From NCBI RefSeq assembly GCF_003399765.1, contig NZ_NFZV01000027.1:1-58335 (forward strand): a stretch of DNA of 58,335 nt, in the 5' to 3' direction. This DNA is from Alkalilimnicola ehrlichii (GTDB taxonomy: Bacteria > Pseudomonadota > Gammaproteobacteria > Nitrococcales > AK92). Below, in pieces: positions 1 to 7,983 of the stretch (position 1 is the stretch's first letter; every line of letters starts with the position of its first letter). The notes below the pieces were generated by a model. It had not been told where the DNA came from, did no database searches, and was given only the letters and a program-made list of their open reading frames with translations. A program made the position numbers and the translations under genes.

Positions 1-1
1 G

Positions 2-664
2 GCGGAGGATGCCAACATCCGCAAGGCGCTGCGGGATGTGTGCAAGAGCCAGGGTTTTTCGGCGCGGGTGAGTCCCATTCTGCATGACATTGCCGACGTT
101 AACGCCAACCTCTCCGACGGCCGGTATTTCTTCCTGGACATTAAGCGCGAAGGGCGGTTGTTGTACGACGCCGGCTGTGTCGAACTGGCCGAGCCGCGGG
201 AATTAACACCCGTGGAAGCGCAGCGGATTGCGCAGGGGGATTTTGACCGATGGTTCAATTGCGCGAACGCCTTTTACGATGGCTGCCAGTTTTATGCGGA
301 TAAAGGACAGCTTCCTCTCGCTGCTTTCCAGCTTAACCAAGCTTCCGAAGCAGCCTATAAGTGCATTCTCTTGGTCTTTACCGGCTATTGCCCCCACGAG
401 CATTTGCTGGAGTGGCTGGGCGAGCGCGCCGCGCTGTACGGCCCGGTGTACCGCGAGCTGTTCCCGCAGCTGGGCGAGAAAGAGAAAAAACGCTTCGAGT
501 TACTGGATAAGGCGTATATCGGTGCCCGCTACAAGAAAGCCTTCCCGGTGTTTCCCGGCGACATCGACTACCTGGCCCCGCGCGTCAAGCGCCTGCTGGA
601 GCTGACCGAAAGCCTTTGCCGAGAGGAAATCGAGCGGATCGGGCGAGAGGGTGTCCGACCTTAG
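2..664 (+). CDS. MNT-HEPN family protein, 3' part (5' end outside window)
   Basis: The reading frame is open from base 2, so the start lies upstream of the window; 220 residues are visible. The first ~50 residues look like the end of a minimal nucleotidyltransferase (MNT) domain (DIKREGRLLYDAG). The rest looks like a HEPN helical domain, with its typical AFQLNQASEAAYK helix, a CPHEHLL segment and the YIGARYKKAFPV motif. MNT-HEPN proteins are known as single-chain or two-gene toxin-antitoxin-like modules in which the MNT part AMPylates the HEPN RNase. That role here is inferred from family only, because the catalytic GSxxxG...DxD part of the MNT domain is off the edge. No partner follows on the same strand. 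Confidence 0.75.
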   Translation, partial: AEDANIRKALRDVCKSQGFSARVSPILHDIADVNANLSDGRYFFLDIKREGRLLYDAGCVELAEPRELTPVEAQRIAQGDFDRWFNCANAFYDGCQFYADKGQLPLAAFQLNQASEAAYKCILLVFTGYCPHEHLLEWLGERAALYGPVYRELFPQLGEKEKKRFELLDKAYIGARYKKAFPVFPGDIDYLAPRVKRLLELTESLCREEIERIGREGVRP

Positions 665-807
665 TTATTGATTTTCAGCAACAGCAGGATATCCACCAGG
701 TCCGTGTGCCTTGTAGATATCTGCTTGTTACTTTTCGGCCGCTGGCCCCGATGGCCATCGCTTCGGCAACCTCCAGCGTCGCCGGGGATGACATGGCAAC
801 AGTTCCC

Positions 808-2025
808 TTATCTATCAGGCTGGGTCGAGGGAGAGCCCACTGGCTGTGCGGCGGTATTCAACCAGAGCCAGAGTGTTGCGAGAGCCACCAATAGAATGGG
901 CAGCAGCATAACGAGATTGAGGGCCTCCCAGCCGAGGTGGTGCAGTAGCGCTCCCGCCATCAGCGACCCTACGGCCACCAGGGAGAAGATAACCAGGTCG
1001 TTAATGCCTTGTACCTTACCGCGTTCGGCCTCAGAGTGGACAGTCGCCAGCAGGGCGCTGCCGCCCACAAATAGAAAGTTCCAACCGATACCCAGCAGTA
1101 CCAGGGCTACCCAGAAATGAGCCAGACTGGCGCCAAGGTTGCTCACAAGAGCAGTGCCTGCAAGCAGTAGGGTGCCAGTCAGTAGGATGCGAGGGACGCC
1201 AAAGCGAGCGATCAGGCTGCCGGTCACGAAGGAAGGCGCAAACATGCCTAGAACGTGCCACTGCATGATGAAGGTAATCTGCTCCATCTCAAAGCCCTGG
1301 GCGCGCATCGCCAGCGGCGTGGCCGTCATCACTAGCGCCATAATGGCGTAGCCCGCCGCGCCGGCCAGCACGGCGACGATGAAACGCGGTTGGGTAGCGA
1401 TGGCTGCCATGGAACGAGAGGTTTCGCCGGGTTGTGGCTCGCCGCTAGCGGGTACCCTGAGCTGGGTCAATAAGCCGATGGCCACCAGGGCGAGAATGGC
1501 GATCACCAGATAGGGGCCACCGGATGGCACGCTGGCAATTAAGTCGCTGGCGGCGCTGGCATTCCAGGGGCCGAGGAAGGCGGCTACAACGCCGCCGGCC
1601 ATGACTAAGGAAAGCGCCCGGCTGCGAAAGGCGGGGCTAGCCACGTCAACAGCAGCAAAGCGGTAATACATGGCAAAGCCTTGGTAGAGACCCAGCAGCA
1701 GGTTGCCGACACAAAACAGCCAGAAGGAGCCTAAACCGATTGCGGCGAAGCTCAATAGGCCGCCGGCTATACCGCCAAGACTGGCCCCCATGATGAAGCC
1801 TCGACGTCTGCCTACACGCTTCATGTAGAGCGATGCCGGCAGGGTTGAGACGACAGTGCCCAGCATCATCATGGCGATCGGCAGCGTGGCCAGGCCCGGA
1901 TCGGGGCTTAACTGCTGGCCGACCACCCCGCTTAACGTCATGACCGTAATCGAGGCCACCATGAACAGGATTTGACTGACCGCCAAAATGGCTACGTTGC
2001 GCTTTTCCAGGCGAGCGAGTTCCAT
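808..2025 (-). CDS. MFS transporter
   Basis: A 405-residue inner-membrane protein with about 12 hydrophobic helices and the MFS layout. The short basic loop between helices 2 and 3 reads YMKRVGRRRGF, and a second such loop, ARFGVPR, lies in the C-terminal half. The length is normal for the family. It is divergent from the ArsR-rhodanese gene at 2323, with a 297-base shared upstream region that holds a palindromic operator. A drug, metalloid or small-organic-ion export role under ArsR control is an inference; the substrate cannot be read from the sequence. The ATG at 2025 is preceded on its strand by AAGAAGGT, a good ribosome site. Confidence 0.85.
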   Translation of the reverse strand: MELARLEKRNVAILAVSQILFMVASITVMTLSGVVGQQLSPDPGLATLPIAMMMLGTVVSTLPASLYMKRVGRRRGFIMGASLGGIAGGLLSFAAIGLGSFWLFCVGNLLLGLYQGFAMYYRFAAVDVASPAFRSRALSLVMAGGVVAAFLGPWNASAASDLIASVPSGGPYLVIAILALVAIGLLTQLRVPASGEPQPGETSRSMAAIATQPRFIVAVLAGAAGYAIMALVMTATPLAMRAQGFEMEQITFIMQWHVLGMFAPSFVTGSLIARFGVPRILLTGTLLLAGTALVSNLGASLAHFWVALVLLGIGWNFLFVGGSALLATVHSEAERGKVQGINDLVIFSLVAVGSLMAGALLHHLGWEALNLVMLLPILLVALATLWLWLNTAAQPVGSPSTQPDR

Positions 2026-2225
2026 GGGTTACCTTCTTGGCGGGTAAGTGAATTCAGAGCGGCAGGACTTGGTAGGCCTGCTCGGTGGCTTCTGCCAGCA
2101 GTTTGCCAGGACATCCATAATGCTGTGCTCAGCTCCCTCGGCGATCTCAGTGTGGCGGAGCCTTTCGGTGCCATAAGGAGGGCCGTCGATAGTAATGAGG
2201 GTATCCGTATGGCACGGGTTTTTAT

Positions 2226-2238
2226 TTCATTCAATGAA
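2226..2238. promoter_or_regulatory. Palindromic operator, probably for the ArsR-rhodanese regulator
   Basis: TTCATT-C-AATGAA is a perfect 13-base palindrome. It is followed at once by TATAGAAT and a degenerate repeat, GAATGATTGA (from 2245). AT-rich dyads of this kind are usual ArsR/SmtB operators. It lies between the divergent MFS and arsR-rhodanese genes, so one regulator could silence both. TATAGAAT could be the -10 of the arsR promoter, with the palindrome in its spacer. Confidence 0.6.
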
Positions 2239-2322
2239 TCTATAGAATGATTGAGTAGAACATGGCGAGCTGTCAAGTGGCGCAGTATCTATGTCGAGTT
2301 TTTGGCCTTCAGAGGTTAACGG

Positions 2323-2997
2323 ATGACATCGCAACAGGATCTTCTCGATACGTTGGCGCAAGTCGCCCGAGCTTTGGGTAACGGCCATCGCCTGGCATTG
2401 CTAAAGCGTCTGGCCCAGGCCGATGCGTCAGTGGAAGTATTGGCCAATACGGCCGGCCTCACGGTAGGTAATGCCTCTCAACACCTCCAACAGCTCCGGC
2501 GAGTAGGGCTTGTCACGGCTACCCGCGCTGGCAAGCAGGTGATCTACCGCTTAACCGATGAGCGGATCGTTACCCTGATGGAACTGCTCCGGCAGGTCGC
2601 CGAAACCAATCTGGCTGAGATGGAGCGTCTGGTAAGTCGGCTGTTCGCCGATGACAATGCGGGCGGTGCTTTGGAGGCAGTATCCAGGGACGAATTACTG
2701 GCTGGCCTGAAGCGTGGCGAGGTCGTGCTGCTGGACGTACGCTCCGAGGACGAATACGAGGCAGGCCATCTGCCCGAGGCGATCAACATTCCTCTGACAC
2801 ACTTGGAAGACATGCTGGACAGGCTCCCTCGCGATAGAGAAATTGTCGCCTACTGCCGGGGGCCCTATTGCACCTTGTCGCACCAGGCTGTTCAGCGTCT
2901 GCGGCAACTCGGCTATCAAGTTAAGCGTTTCGAGGAAGGCTATCCGGAATGGAAGGCCGCTGGCTTGCCTGTGACGGGGCAGGCGTCGCGATCATGA
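2323..2997 (+). CDS. ArsR-family regulator fused to a rhodanese domain
   Basis: A 224-residue two-domain protein. Residues 1-90 are a winged helix of the ArsR/SmtB type (EVLANTAGLTVGNASQHLQQL recognition region). Residues ~120-215 are a rhodanese domain with LLDVRSEDEYEAGH and a CRGPYC loop whose first Cys is at the active-site position. This fusion is a known regulator class thought to sense sulfur species or metalloids through the rhodanese cysteine; the actual signal is not readable here. RBS AGAGG lies 7 bases before the ATG. It probably represses itself and the divergent MFS gene through the 2226-2238 palindrome. Confidence 0.88.
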   Translation: MTSQQDLLDTLAQVARALGNGHRLALLKRLAQADASVEVLANTAGLTVGNASQHLQQLRRVGLVTATRAGKQVIYRLTDERIVTLMELLRQVAETNLAEMERLVSRLFADDNAGGALEAVSRDELLAGLKRGEVVLLDVRSEDEYEAGHLPEAINIPLTHLEDMLDRLPRDREIVAYCRGPYCTLSHQAVQRLRQLGYQVKRFEEGYPEWKAAGLPVTGQASRS

Positions 2998-3015
2998 GCG
3001 ATACCCTCTTGGTTC

Positions 3016-3150
3016 ATGCTATCAGCCGGAATTTTTGATGAGTATGTCGCCGAAACAGGCACGACCGGGGCAAGCCTTATTCTAATCGTTGGCGCCGCGG
3101 CGATTGCCTACCGTGGTCGGTCGATAGATACTCTGGGCAAACCGGCGTAA
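3016..3150 (+). CDS. Possible 44-residue single-span membrane peptide
   Basis: An ATG-to-TAA frame of 44 residues lies between the ArsR-rhodanese and CPBP genes. It has one hydrophobic stretch (GASLILIVGAAAIAYRG) followed by a basic tail. No clear ribosome site precedes the ATG. It may be a genuine small protein, the remnant of a longer permease tail, or chance. It fills an otherwise empty 165-base gap on the same strand as both neighbours. Confidence 0.3.
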   Translation: MLSAGIFDEYVAETGTTGASLILIVGAAAIAYRGRSIDTLGKPA

Positions 3151-3162
3151 GCAGAGGGTGTT

Positions 3163-4053
3163 ATGGTTGCCATCGATCGGCGTTTGCCCGCTGGTGTCGC
3201 TCTTGGGCGTGCGCTGGCGGCGGCTGTATTAATGGGTGTAGTGCTAGCGGTGGCCAGCTTCATCGGCTCTGCGTTCGGTGCTTCGGCGTCATCATCCGAC
3301 CCGTTCGGTGTTCGCTTGATCGTGGCCGGCTCGGTTGGTATCACCGTTGTGGCGGTGATCTTGCTGTTGCGGCGGCGCTGGGATCGGGCGCCGCTGGCCG
3401 GAATCGGCCTCAGCGGCGTGCGCAGAGACATGGCTGGGTTTCTCTTGGGGCTAGGTGTCGTGTCCGCCGCCGGAGTTGCCGTTATAGCTGTGCTCTCGCT
3501 GATCGGCGTGGCCCGCTGGTCGAGCTTCGACCTGCTTCACCTCTTGGTGTTTCTTGCTACAAATGCGGTGGTGGCACTGCTGTTGGAGGCGATTCCTGAG
3601 GAGGTTTCAATCCGCGGCTATGCCCTGACTGCCTTACGTATGCGCTATTCACGGCCTGTGGCCACCGTCCTGAACATCATGGTCTTCCTATGTGTGCCGG
3701 TGGTCGCATTGGGTGTCCAGGCTTTGCTGGAGTTACTTGCTAGTGCTGACGGTGCGACCTTTAGCTTGGCTCCGGGTGGGGTAAACCCGTTGATGTACTA
3801 CCTAACACTCGCCGCCTTCGGTTTCATGCTTGTTTACGCTAGAGATGCAACCGCCTCGGCCACCGTGTGGACATGCATCGGAGCCCATCTGGCTTGGCTG
3901 ACGATTAACCGTATTGTTTTGGGGCGTGCGACTGGCGTTGAGGTCGCTCTGGGGGAGGGCGCGACCTTGGTATTCTTTGCTGTGTATTTCTCTATGGCTG
4001 TGGTTGGCTTTAGCATTCTTCGAGGTCGTGCCGGTCTTTCTAAATTCGCCTAA
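3163..4053 (+). CDS. CPBP-type intramembrane metalloprotease-like protein
   Basis: A 296-residue protein with about eight hydrophobic helices. It carries the CPBP/ABI (Rce1-like) first motif as EAIPEEVSIRGY (EExxxRG, about residue 147). A later helix holds GAHLAW, a candidate for the family's downstream metal-binding His. Family members are membrane proteases or bacteriocin-immunity-like proteins. The substrate is unknown. It follows ArsR-rhodanese on the same strand, but 165 bases of spacing leave operon membership open. The stop overlaps by four bases the end of the oppositely oriented GlcD-type gene. Confidence 0.75.
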   Translation: MVAIDRRLPAGVALGRALAAAVLMGVVLAVASFIGSAFGASASSSDPFGVRLIVAGSVGITVVAVILLLRRRWDRAPLAGIGLSGVRRDMAGFLLGLGVVSAAGVAVIAVLSLIGVARWSSFDLLHLLVFLATNAVVALLLEAIPEEVSIRGYALTALRMRYSRPVATVLNIMVFLCVPVVALGVQALLELLASADGATFSLAPGGVNPLMYYLTLAAFGFMLVYARDATASATVWTCIGAHLAWLTINRIVLGRATGVEVALGEGATLVFFAVYFSMAVVGFSILRGRAGLSKFA

Positions 4054-5410
4054 TAGCCTTTGCCGGGATTGAGAATGCCAAGCGGATCGAAAGCGTTTTT
4101 GATTCCGTGCATAAGCTCGACTTCTTTTGCGCCGGTCATGGCGGCAAGGTAGGGGCGCTTGAGCATGCCGATGCCATGCTCGCCGGTAATGCTCCCGCCA
4201 AGTTTCAGTGTGCCGGTAATGATGTCGCCGAAGGCTTGCTCGGCCGCTTGGGTGGCTGCGGAATCCAGCGCGTCGTAGACGATGGTGGGGTGCAGGTTGC
4301 CGTCGCCGGCATGGCCGAAGGTCGCGATCGTCACGCCGCGGCGTTTGGCTGCCGCGGCGCAGAGCGCAAGCAGGTCCGGAATGCGCGGGATCGGCACGGC
4401 AACGTCGTCCAGCAGGCAATGGCCTTTTTTCTCCAGCGCCGGCAGCGCTGCGCTGCGCGCCTGCATGAACAGCTCGCCTTCCGCCTCGTCCAGCGTCGTT
4501 TCCACCATGTCTGCACCATGCGCGCGACAAATGCGCGCGGCTTCATCGAGCACTGCTTCGCGGTCGACGGTGTCGGCCTGGGCGATGAGCATCGCCGCCG
4601 CGCTTGTATCTAGCTCCATGTGCGTGAAGTCTTCTACAGCGCGGACGGTGGCTTGATCCATCACTTCCAGGCGCGACAAGTTATGCCGCGCCTGCAGTGC
4701 CACAATCGCCTCGCCGGCGCGGACGAGTTCCGGGAAAAAAGCAATTAGCGTGCCGCTGGGCGGGGGGCCGGCAGCAAGCGCACGGTAATGCCGACGATGA
4801 CCGCAAGCGTCCCTTCTGACCCGATCAGCAGCCGGTTGAGATCCAAGCCGGCGACATTTTTACGGGTAAGCGAGCCCGTGCGGATGCGCGAGCCATCCGC
4901 CAGGATTGCCTCCAAACACGCCACATGGTCGCCGGTCACGCCGTACTTAACGCAGCAGGCGCCACCGGCATTGGTTGCGACGTTACCGCCAATGCTACAG
5001 ATGGCGCGGCTGGCAGGATCCGGGGCATAGGTAAGGCCATGCTCGCGCGCCCGGGCATTAAGGGTGCCGTTGAGCACGCCGGGCTCGACCCGCGCGATGC
5101 CCGCTACCGGGTCAAGCTCGAGTATTCGGTCGAGCTTGTGCAGGGCGAGGATGATGCAGCCATCAACCGCGTTGGCGCCCCCCGATAGCCCGGTGCCGGC
5201 ACCACGGGTTACTACCGGTGTGCGGGTGGCCGTCGCCAGCCGAAGCGTGGCGATGACGGTATCCACCGAGCGGGCACGCACCAGCGCGGCAGCGGTGCCC
5301 GAATTGCAGAGCCCTGCTTGATCGTGCGCATAACTGGCGATGATCTCCGGGTCGGTGGTGAATTCCTCGTGCGGAAGCACCTCGGCGAGACGGGCGCGAA
5401 GGTCAGTCAT
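4050..5410 (-). CDS. GlcD-type FAD-linked 2-hydroxyacid oxidase, one frameshift
   Basis: Two frames (5410 to ~4765 and ~4765 to 4050) together make one ~453-residue FAD-linked oxidase of the GlcD/D-lactate dehydrogenase class. The N half has the PCMH FAD-binding signature (TRGAGTGLSGGA, GGNVATNAGG, GSEGTLAV). The C half has HAGDGNLHP and GEHGIGMLKR, typical of the FAD_oxidase_C cap. The frame breaks at six G's (4762-4767, plus strand); one extra base restores a conserved-looking junction (PSGTLIAFFPEL). Such enzymes oxidise glycolate, D-lactate or related 2-hydroxyacids. The start ATG at 5410 overlaps the end of the FadR-type regulator (ATGACTGA), so the two are translationally coupled. Confidence 0.85.
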
Positions 5411-6140
5411 GGGCCACCTGCTGTTCGTAGAAATCTCGGATGTGCGCGCCGACGCGTTGTGCAGCGAGTGAGCCATCGCCCGCGCAGGCCGCTGCGAGAA
5501 TGGCGCGATGCTCTCGATTTAATTTGGCTGTTACCGCGGGCAGATCCTGCGCGCGCTGAAGGGCTACGCGCAAATGCTCTGCCATCGTTCCCCGCAGCAC
5601 GTTGTTAACGAGTACGTACGCAGCGTTCCCGGCGGCATCGATCAAGGTAGCGTGGAAGGCGACGTCGGCGTCGATAAAGCACTCGATGTCATCGGCCGCT
5701 GCGTCCATCTCGGCGATGGCATCCTCAGCGCGGCCGCGCCCCTCGTCATCGAGCCGCGCAGCCGCTAGAGCGAGCGCCGATTGCTCGATGAGCAGCCGCA
5801 GCGAAACCAGATCCTGCAGCGGCACTTGCCCTAAGCGCAGCACGTTCTCAAGCGCAAACGCGGCGCTAGACACCGCTCCGCGCCCGTTCACCGTGGGGGT
5901 GCGCGTCGAAACGCGATCGCCGCCGGTGACCAAGCCTTGCGCCTGCAGAATTCGTAGCGCTTCGCGCACCGTCGAGCGTCCGACCTCGAAACGCGCGCCC
6001 AGCTCTTTCTCGCCCGGCAGCGGGGAGCCGTCGGGCAGTTGGCCGGAAACGATGGCATCGCGGATACGGCCAGCGACGATCACGCTCAGCGGCTCGCGGC
6101 CGACTGGCGACAATGCGGGTGATTCAGGTTTCTTATCCAT
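5403..6140 (-). CDS. GntR-family regulator, FadR subfamily
   Basis: A 245-residue protein. An N-terminal winged helix (residues ~15-80) carries LPGEKELGARFEVGRSTVREALRIL. An all-helical FCD ligand domain follows, with the expected D...H...H metal/ligand positions (DADVAFHATL, NREHRAIL). FadR-type regulators bind small carboxylates. Its gene overlaps the GlcD-type oxidase and is divergent from the isochorismatase-like hydrolase. A TTGTCTGACAA palindrome 25 bases upstream of its start fits the subfamily's GTnnnAC-type operators. It is therefore likely an autoregulated sensor for the substrate of the local oxidase and hydrolase. Confidence 0.88.
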   Translation of the reverse strand: MDKKPESPALSPVGREPLSVIVAGRIRDAIVSGQLPDGSPLPGEKELGARFEVGRSTVREALRILQAQGLVTGGDRVSTRTPTVNGRGAVSSAAFALENVLRLGQVPLQDLVSLRLLIEQSALALAAARLDDEGRGRAEDAIAEMDAAADDIECFIDADVAFHATLIDAAGNAAYVLVNNVLRGTMAEHLRVALQRAQDLPAVTAKLNREHRAILAAACAGDGSLAAQRVGAHIRDFYEQQVAHD

Positions 6141-6164
6141 GGCGGCAGTTTATATCTTGTCTGC

Positions 6165-6175
6165 TTGTCTGACAA
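6165..6175. promoter_or_regulatory. FadR/GntR-type operator
   Basis: TTGTC-T-GACAA is a perfect 11-base palindrome in the 84-base divergent region between the FadR-type regulator and the hydrolase. A direct-repeat half site, CTTGTCTG, sits just before it (6157-6163). It matches the known GTnnnAC core of FadR-subfamily operators. Control of both transcripts is inferred. Confidence 0.65.
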
Positions 6176-6224
6176 ATAGTAGGGTGGCAGATCCAAGTGC
6201 ATAACACTTACAAGGAAGGCCACC

Positions 6225-6836
6225 ATGACGATGACGATCGACCCGAAGAAAACAGCCGTTGTCCTGATCGAGTACCAGAACGATTTCACCAGCGAAGGCG
6301 GCGTACTGCATGAGGCCGTGAAAGACGTGATGGAGCAGACCGGGATGCTCGCCAAAACGCGCGAGGTCGTGAGCCGGGCGCGCCACGCCGGCATCACCGT
6401 CATGCACGCGCCCATCAGCTTTGCGCCCGGGTACAACGAGATTACCGACCACCCCTACGGTATTCTGAAGGGTGTGGTCGATGGCAATGCGTTTGTGAAG
6501 GGGCAGTGGGGCTCGGAGATCGTCGACCAGCTAAAGCCCGAGGAAGGCGATATTGTCGTCGAGGGCAAGCGCGGGCTAGACACGTTCGCCAGCACCAACC
6601 TCGATTTTATGCTGCGCAGCAAAGGCATCCAGACCGTGGTGCTCGGTGGCTTCCTGACCAACTGCTGCGTCGAGTCGACCATGCGCTCGGCCTACGAGAA
6701 CGGCTATGAGGTCATCACGCTTACCGATTGTGCCGCCGCCACCTCCATCGAACAGCACGACAATGCGATTCAGTATGATTTCCCCATGTTCTCAAAGCCC
6801 ACTACGGCGCAGGACTTCCTGGCCGCGCTTAGTTGA
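6225..6836 (+). CDS. Isochorismatase-fold cysteine hydrolase
   Basis: A 203-residue protein with the full cysteine-hydrolase triad: Asp in IEYQNDF (about residue 20), Lys in VEGKRGLDTF (about 114) and Cys in FLTNCCVEST (about 147). The last sits after the usual cis-peptide region. The family includes isochorismatases, nicotinamidases and amide/carbamoyl hydrolases; the residues do not fix the substrate. The gene is divergent from the FadR regulator and shares its operator region, so hydrolase and GlcD-type oxidase may serve one catabolic route that yields a 2-hydroxyacid. AAGGAAGGCCACC before the ATG is a good ribosome site. Confidence 0.85.
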   Translation: MTMTIDPKKTAVVLIEYQNDFTSEGGVLHEAVKDVMEQTGMLAKTREVVSRARHAGITVMHAPISFAPGYNEITDHPYGILKGVVDGNAFVKGQWGSEIVDQLKPEEGDIVVEGKRGLDTFASTNLDFMLRSKGIQTVVLGGFLTNCCVESTMRSAYENGYEVITLTDCAAATSIEQHDNAIQYDFPMFSKPTTAQDFLAALS

Positions 6837-7003
6837 GCCCTTATAGAACACAGCATTCTTCCGCCGATGGATTGCCCCACGCATTGGGTCAGAAAAACCA
6901 CGTGTTTGCGCTTGGTGTGGCCGAGTGCGAGGGGGCCGAGCTTGTTCGTGTGGCCGTTGAGTTCTTCTTCGTAAGGGGTAACGCTTGGCATAGCTGCGGG
7001 TTT

Positions 7004-7010
7004 GTTAAGC
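7004..7010 (-). other. Lone attC R'' box at the edge of the cassette region
   Basis: On the minus strand GCTTAAC fits the R'' consensus RYYYAAC exactly. The stop codon of the 7005-7316 gene lies inside it, as is usual in integron cassettes. No matching R' box (GTTRRRY) was found within the next ~120 bases, so this attC looks truncated. It may mark where the cassette array joins ordinary chromosome. Confidence 0.45.
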
Positions 7011-7316
7011 GCTTTCATTTAATGACCCGGCAGGCCATCGACTCAGTGTTCTTGCTGTAGCCTCGGCAATTTGCATTGCGGTAGGCGGCTCGCATTCGAA
7101 CCAGTTGCCAAAGGATGCCGCAATTTTCCGATAGTCGGCTTCAGTGAGCTTGGCCAACATTGTCGGCGTTACAGCATCGCCGAGAACCTGCCAAATTGCC
7201 TCGCAGCATTCATGAGGTGAAGCGTCATTGAATGGGATAGGAGGAGAAACCAAATCACCGAATTCCTCCCCCATCGCACTCTCGAAGTCTATCCTTAAAT
7301 TTTGGTCGTCTGACAT
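7005..7316 (-). CDS. Hypothetical cassette protein, 103 residues
   Basis: A 103-residue soluble acidic protein that I do not recognise. Visible features are an acidic N terminus, Cys residues in HECCEAIW and FECEPPT, and a helical C-terminal half. The ATG at 7316 starts 14 bases after the R' box of the attC-like site at 7330-7389, and the stop lies inside a GCTTAAC R'' box. This is the exact layout of a single-gene integron cassette. The function is unknown; such genes are often adaptive or toxin/immunity-like. Confidence 0.65.
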   Translation of the reverse strand: MSDDQNLRIDFESAMGEEFGDLVSPPIPFNDASPHECCEAIWQVLGDAVTPTMLAKLTEADYRKIAASFGNWFECEPPTAMQIAEATARTLSRWPAGSLNESA

Positions 7317-7609
7317 AGGCGCTCTTGCCGCTTAACGAAGGTCACGAGTCGCGGCTGCGAAGCAGCCGCCGTGCATGGCTTTGTTAGGAATCTTCCGCAC
7401 ATCCCCTCGGCGTCAAACCGAAACGTGATTTGCTCTAGCACAAGTTCGCTCAGGCCGCTCCGTGCCCCGGAAATGCCTTTGCTGGACTTCAGATCGCCGT
7501 AGCAGTAGTTGGCGCCAGCGGGATTGTCAGGGCCGAGCACGGGCACCTCGAAATCGGGCGCTAGTTGATAGTGCGCGAGAGCGTTTTGGAAGTTAGTTGA
7601 CCTATCCAA
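7295..7609 (-). CDS. Hypothetical cassette ORF reading through attC
   Basis: A 104-codon frame with a TTG start (7609) that overlaps the stop of the membrane-protein gene upstream. The first ~75 residues (LGPDNPAGANYCYGDLKSSK, then TFRFDAEGMCGRFL) look protein-like, but I do not recognise them. The last ~30 codons are only the translation of the attC-like site. Genuine cassette genes normally stop in the R'' box, so the true end may be near 7385 with another frameshift upstream. It could instead be the 3' part of a degraded gene. Confidence 0.4.
   Translation of the reverse strand: MDRSTNFQNALAHYQLAPDFEVPVLGPDNPAGANYCYGDLKSSKGISGARSGLSELVLEQITFRFDAEGMCGRFLTKPCTAAASQPRLVTFVKRQERLCQTTKI
7330..7389 (-). 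other. attC-like recombination site (integron cassette end)
   Basis: On the minus strand the site runs from R''-like TCCTAAC to R' GTTAAGC (exact GTTRRRY, 7330-7336). A perfect inner hairpin is formed by GCGGCTGC (7351-7358) and GCAGCCGC (7362-7369). The outer arms AACAAAG and CTTCGTT pair with one mismatch. The 60-base length, arm layout and adjacent gene start 14 bases past R' are those of an attC site. Confidence 0.75.
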
Positions 7610-7895
7610 AGTGGCCTGCGGGGGACATTGTGAGTAGCCATTTTAACGGCGCTGTCGCACAGGTGGCTAATAACAGCGCCACCACCCCGAACACCAGTGG
7701 CCGAACCCTCCAGTTCCTGTGTTCGGAGAGCGCTTTGTAAGCTTGCCATAGACCGAGCACGAACAGGCTGCCCACAAAGTGAAACAGCATTACTGAAGCT
7801 GGTGTGTTGGTGACCAGCGGCCAGATACCTTCGACTATGGCGATGTAGAACACCCCAAAACCGAGCTTTGATACTGGCTGTCCAGTAGGCGGCAC
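7602..7895 (-). CDS. Small cassette-borne membrane protein
   Basis: A 97-residue protein with three hydrophobic segments (FGVFYIAIVEGIW, VMLFHFVGSLFVLGLW and VFGVVALLLATCA). I do not recognise it. The GTG start at 7895 has AAGGAAACC upstream on its strand. It begins about 17 bases after the R' box (GTTGGAG) of the attC-like site at 7912-7983, so it sits in first position of a cassette. Three-helix membrane proteins are frequent in cassette arrays; the function is unknown. Confidence 0.6.
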   Translation of the reverse strand: MPPTGQPVSKLGFGVFYIAIVEGIWPLVTNTPASVMLFHFVGSLFVLGLWQAYKALSEHRNWRVRPLVFGVVALLLATCATAPLKWLLTMSPAGHFG

Positions 7896-7911
7896 TGGGT
7901 TTCCTTCGTAG

Positions 7912-7983
7912 CTCCAACGTCCAAGCTAACCGGCGGCAATGAAAATTACCGCCCAGTGCAGCGCTTATTACCGTGTGTTGTAG
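7912..7983 (-). other. attC-like recombination site
   Basis: On the minus strand CTACAAC (R''-like, 7977-7983) pairs with GTTGGAG (R'-like, 7912-7918). The inner arms GGCGG and CCGCC enclose an AT-rich loop, and the L' side reads TTAGCTTGGAC. The restriction-enzyme stop codon lies just inside the R'' side, and the next gene starts right after R'. The 72-base length is typical. The R boxes are less canonical than at 10421-10477. Confidence 0.6.

Noticed and set aside
6837-7003. Coding frames on both strands between the hydrolase and the cassette region
   Set aside because: Neither the plus-strand nor the minus-strand frame has a ribosome site or family signature; they overlap each other and real gene ends.
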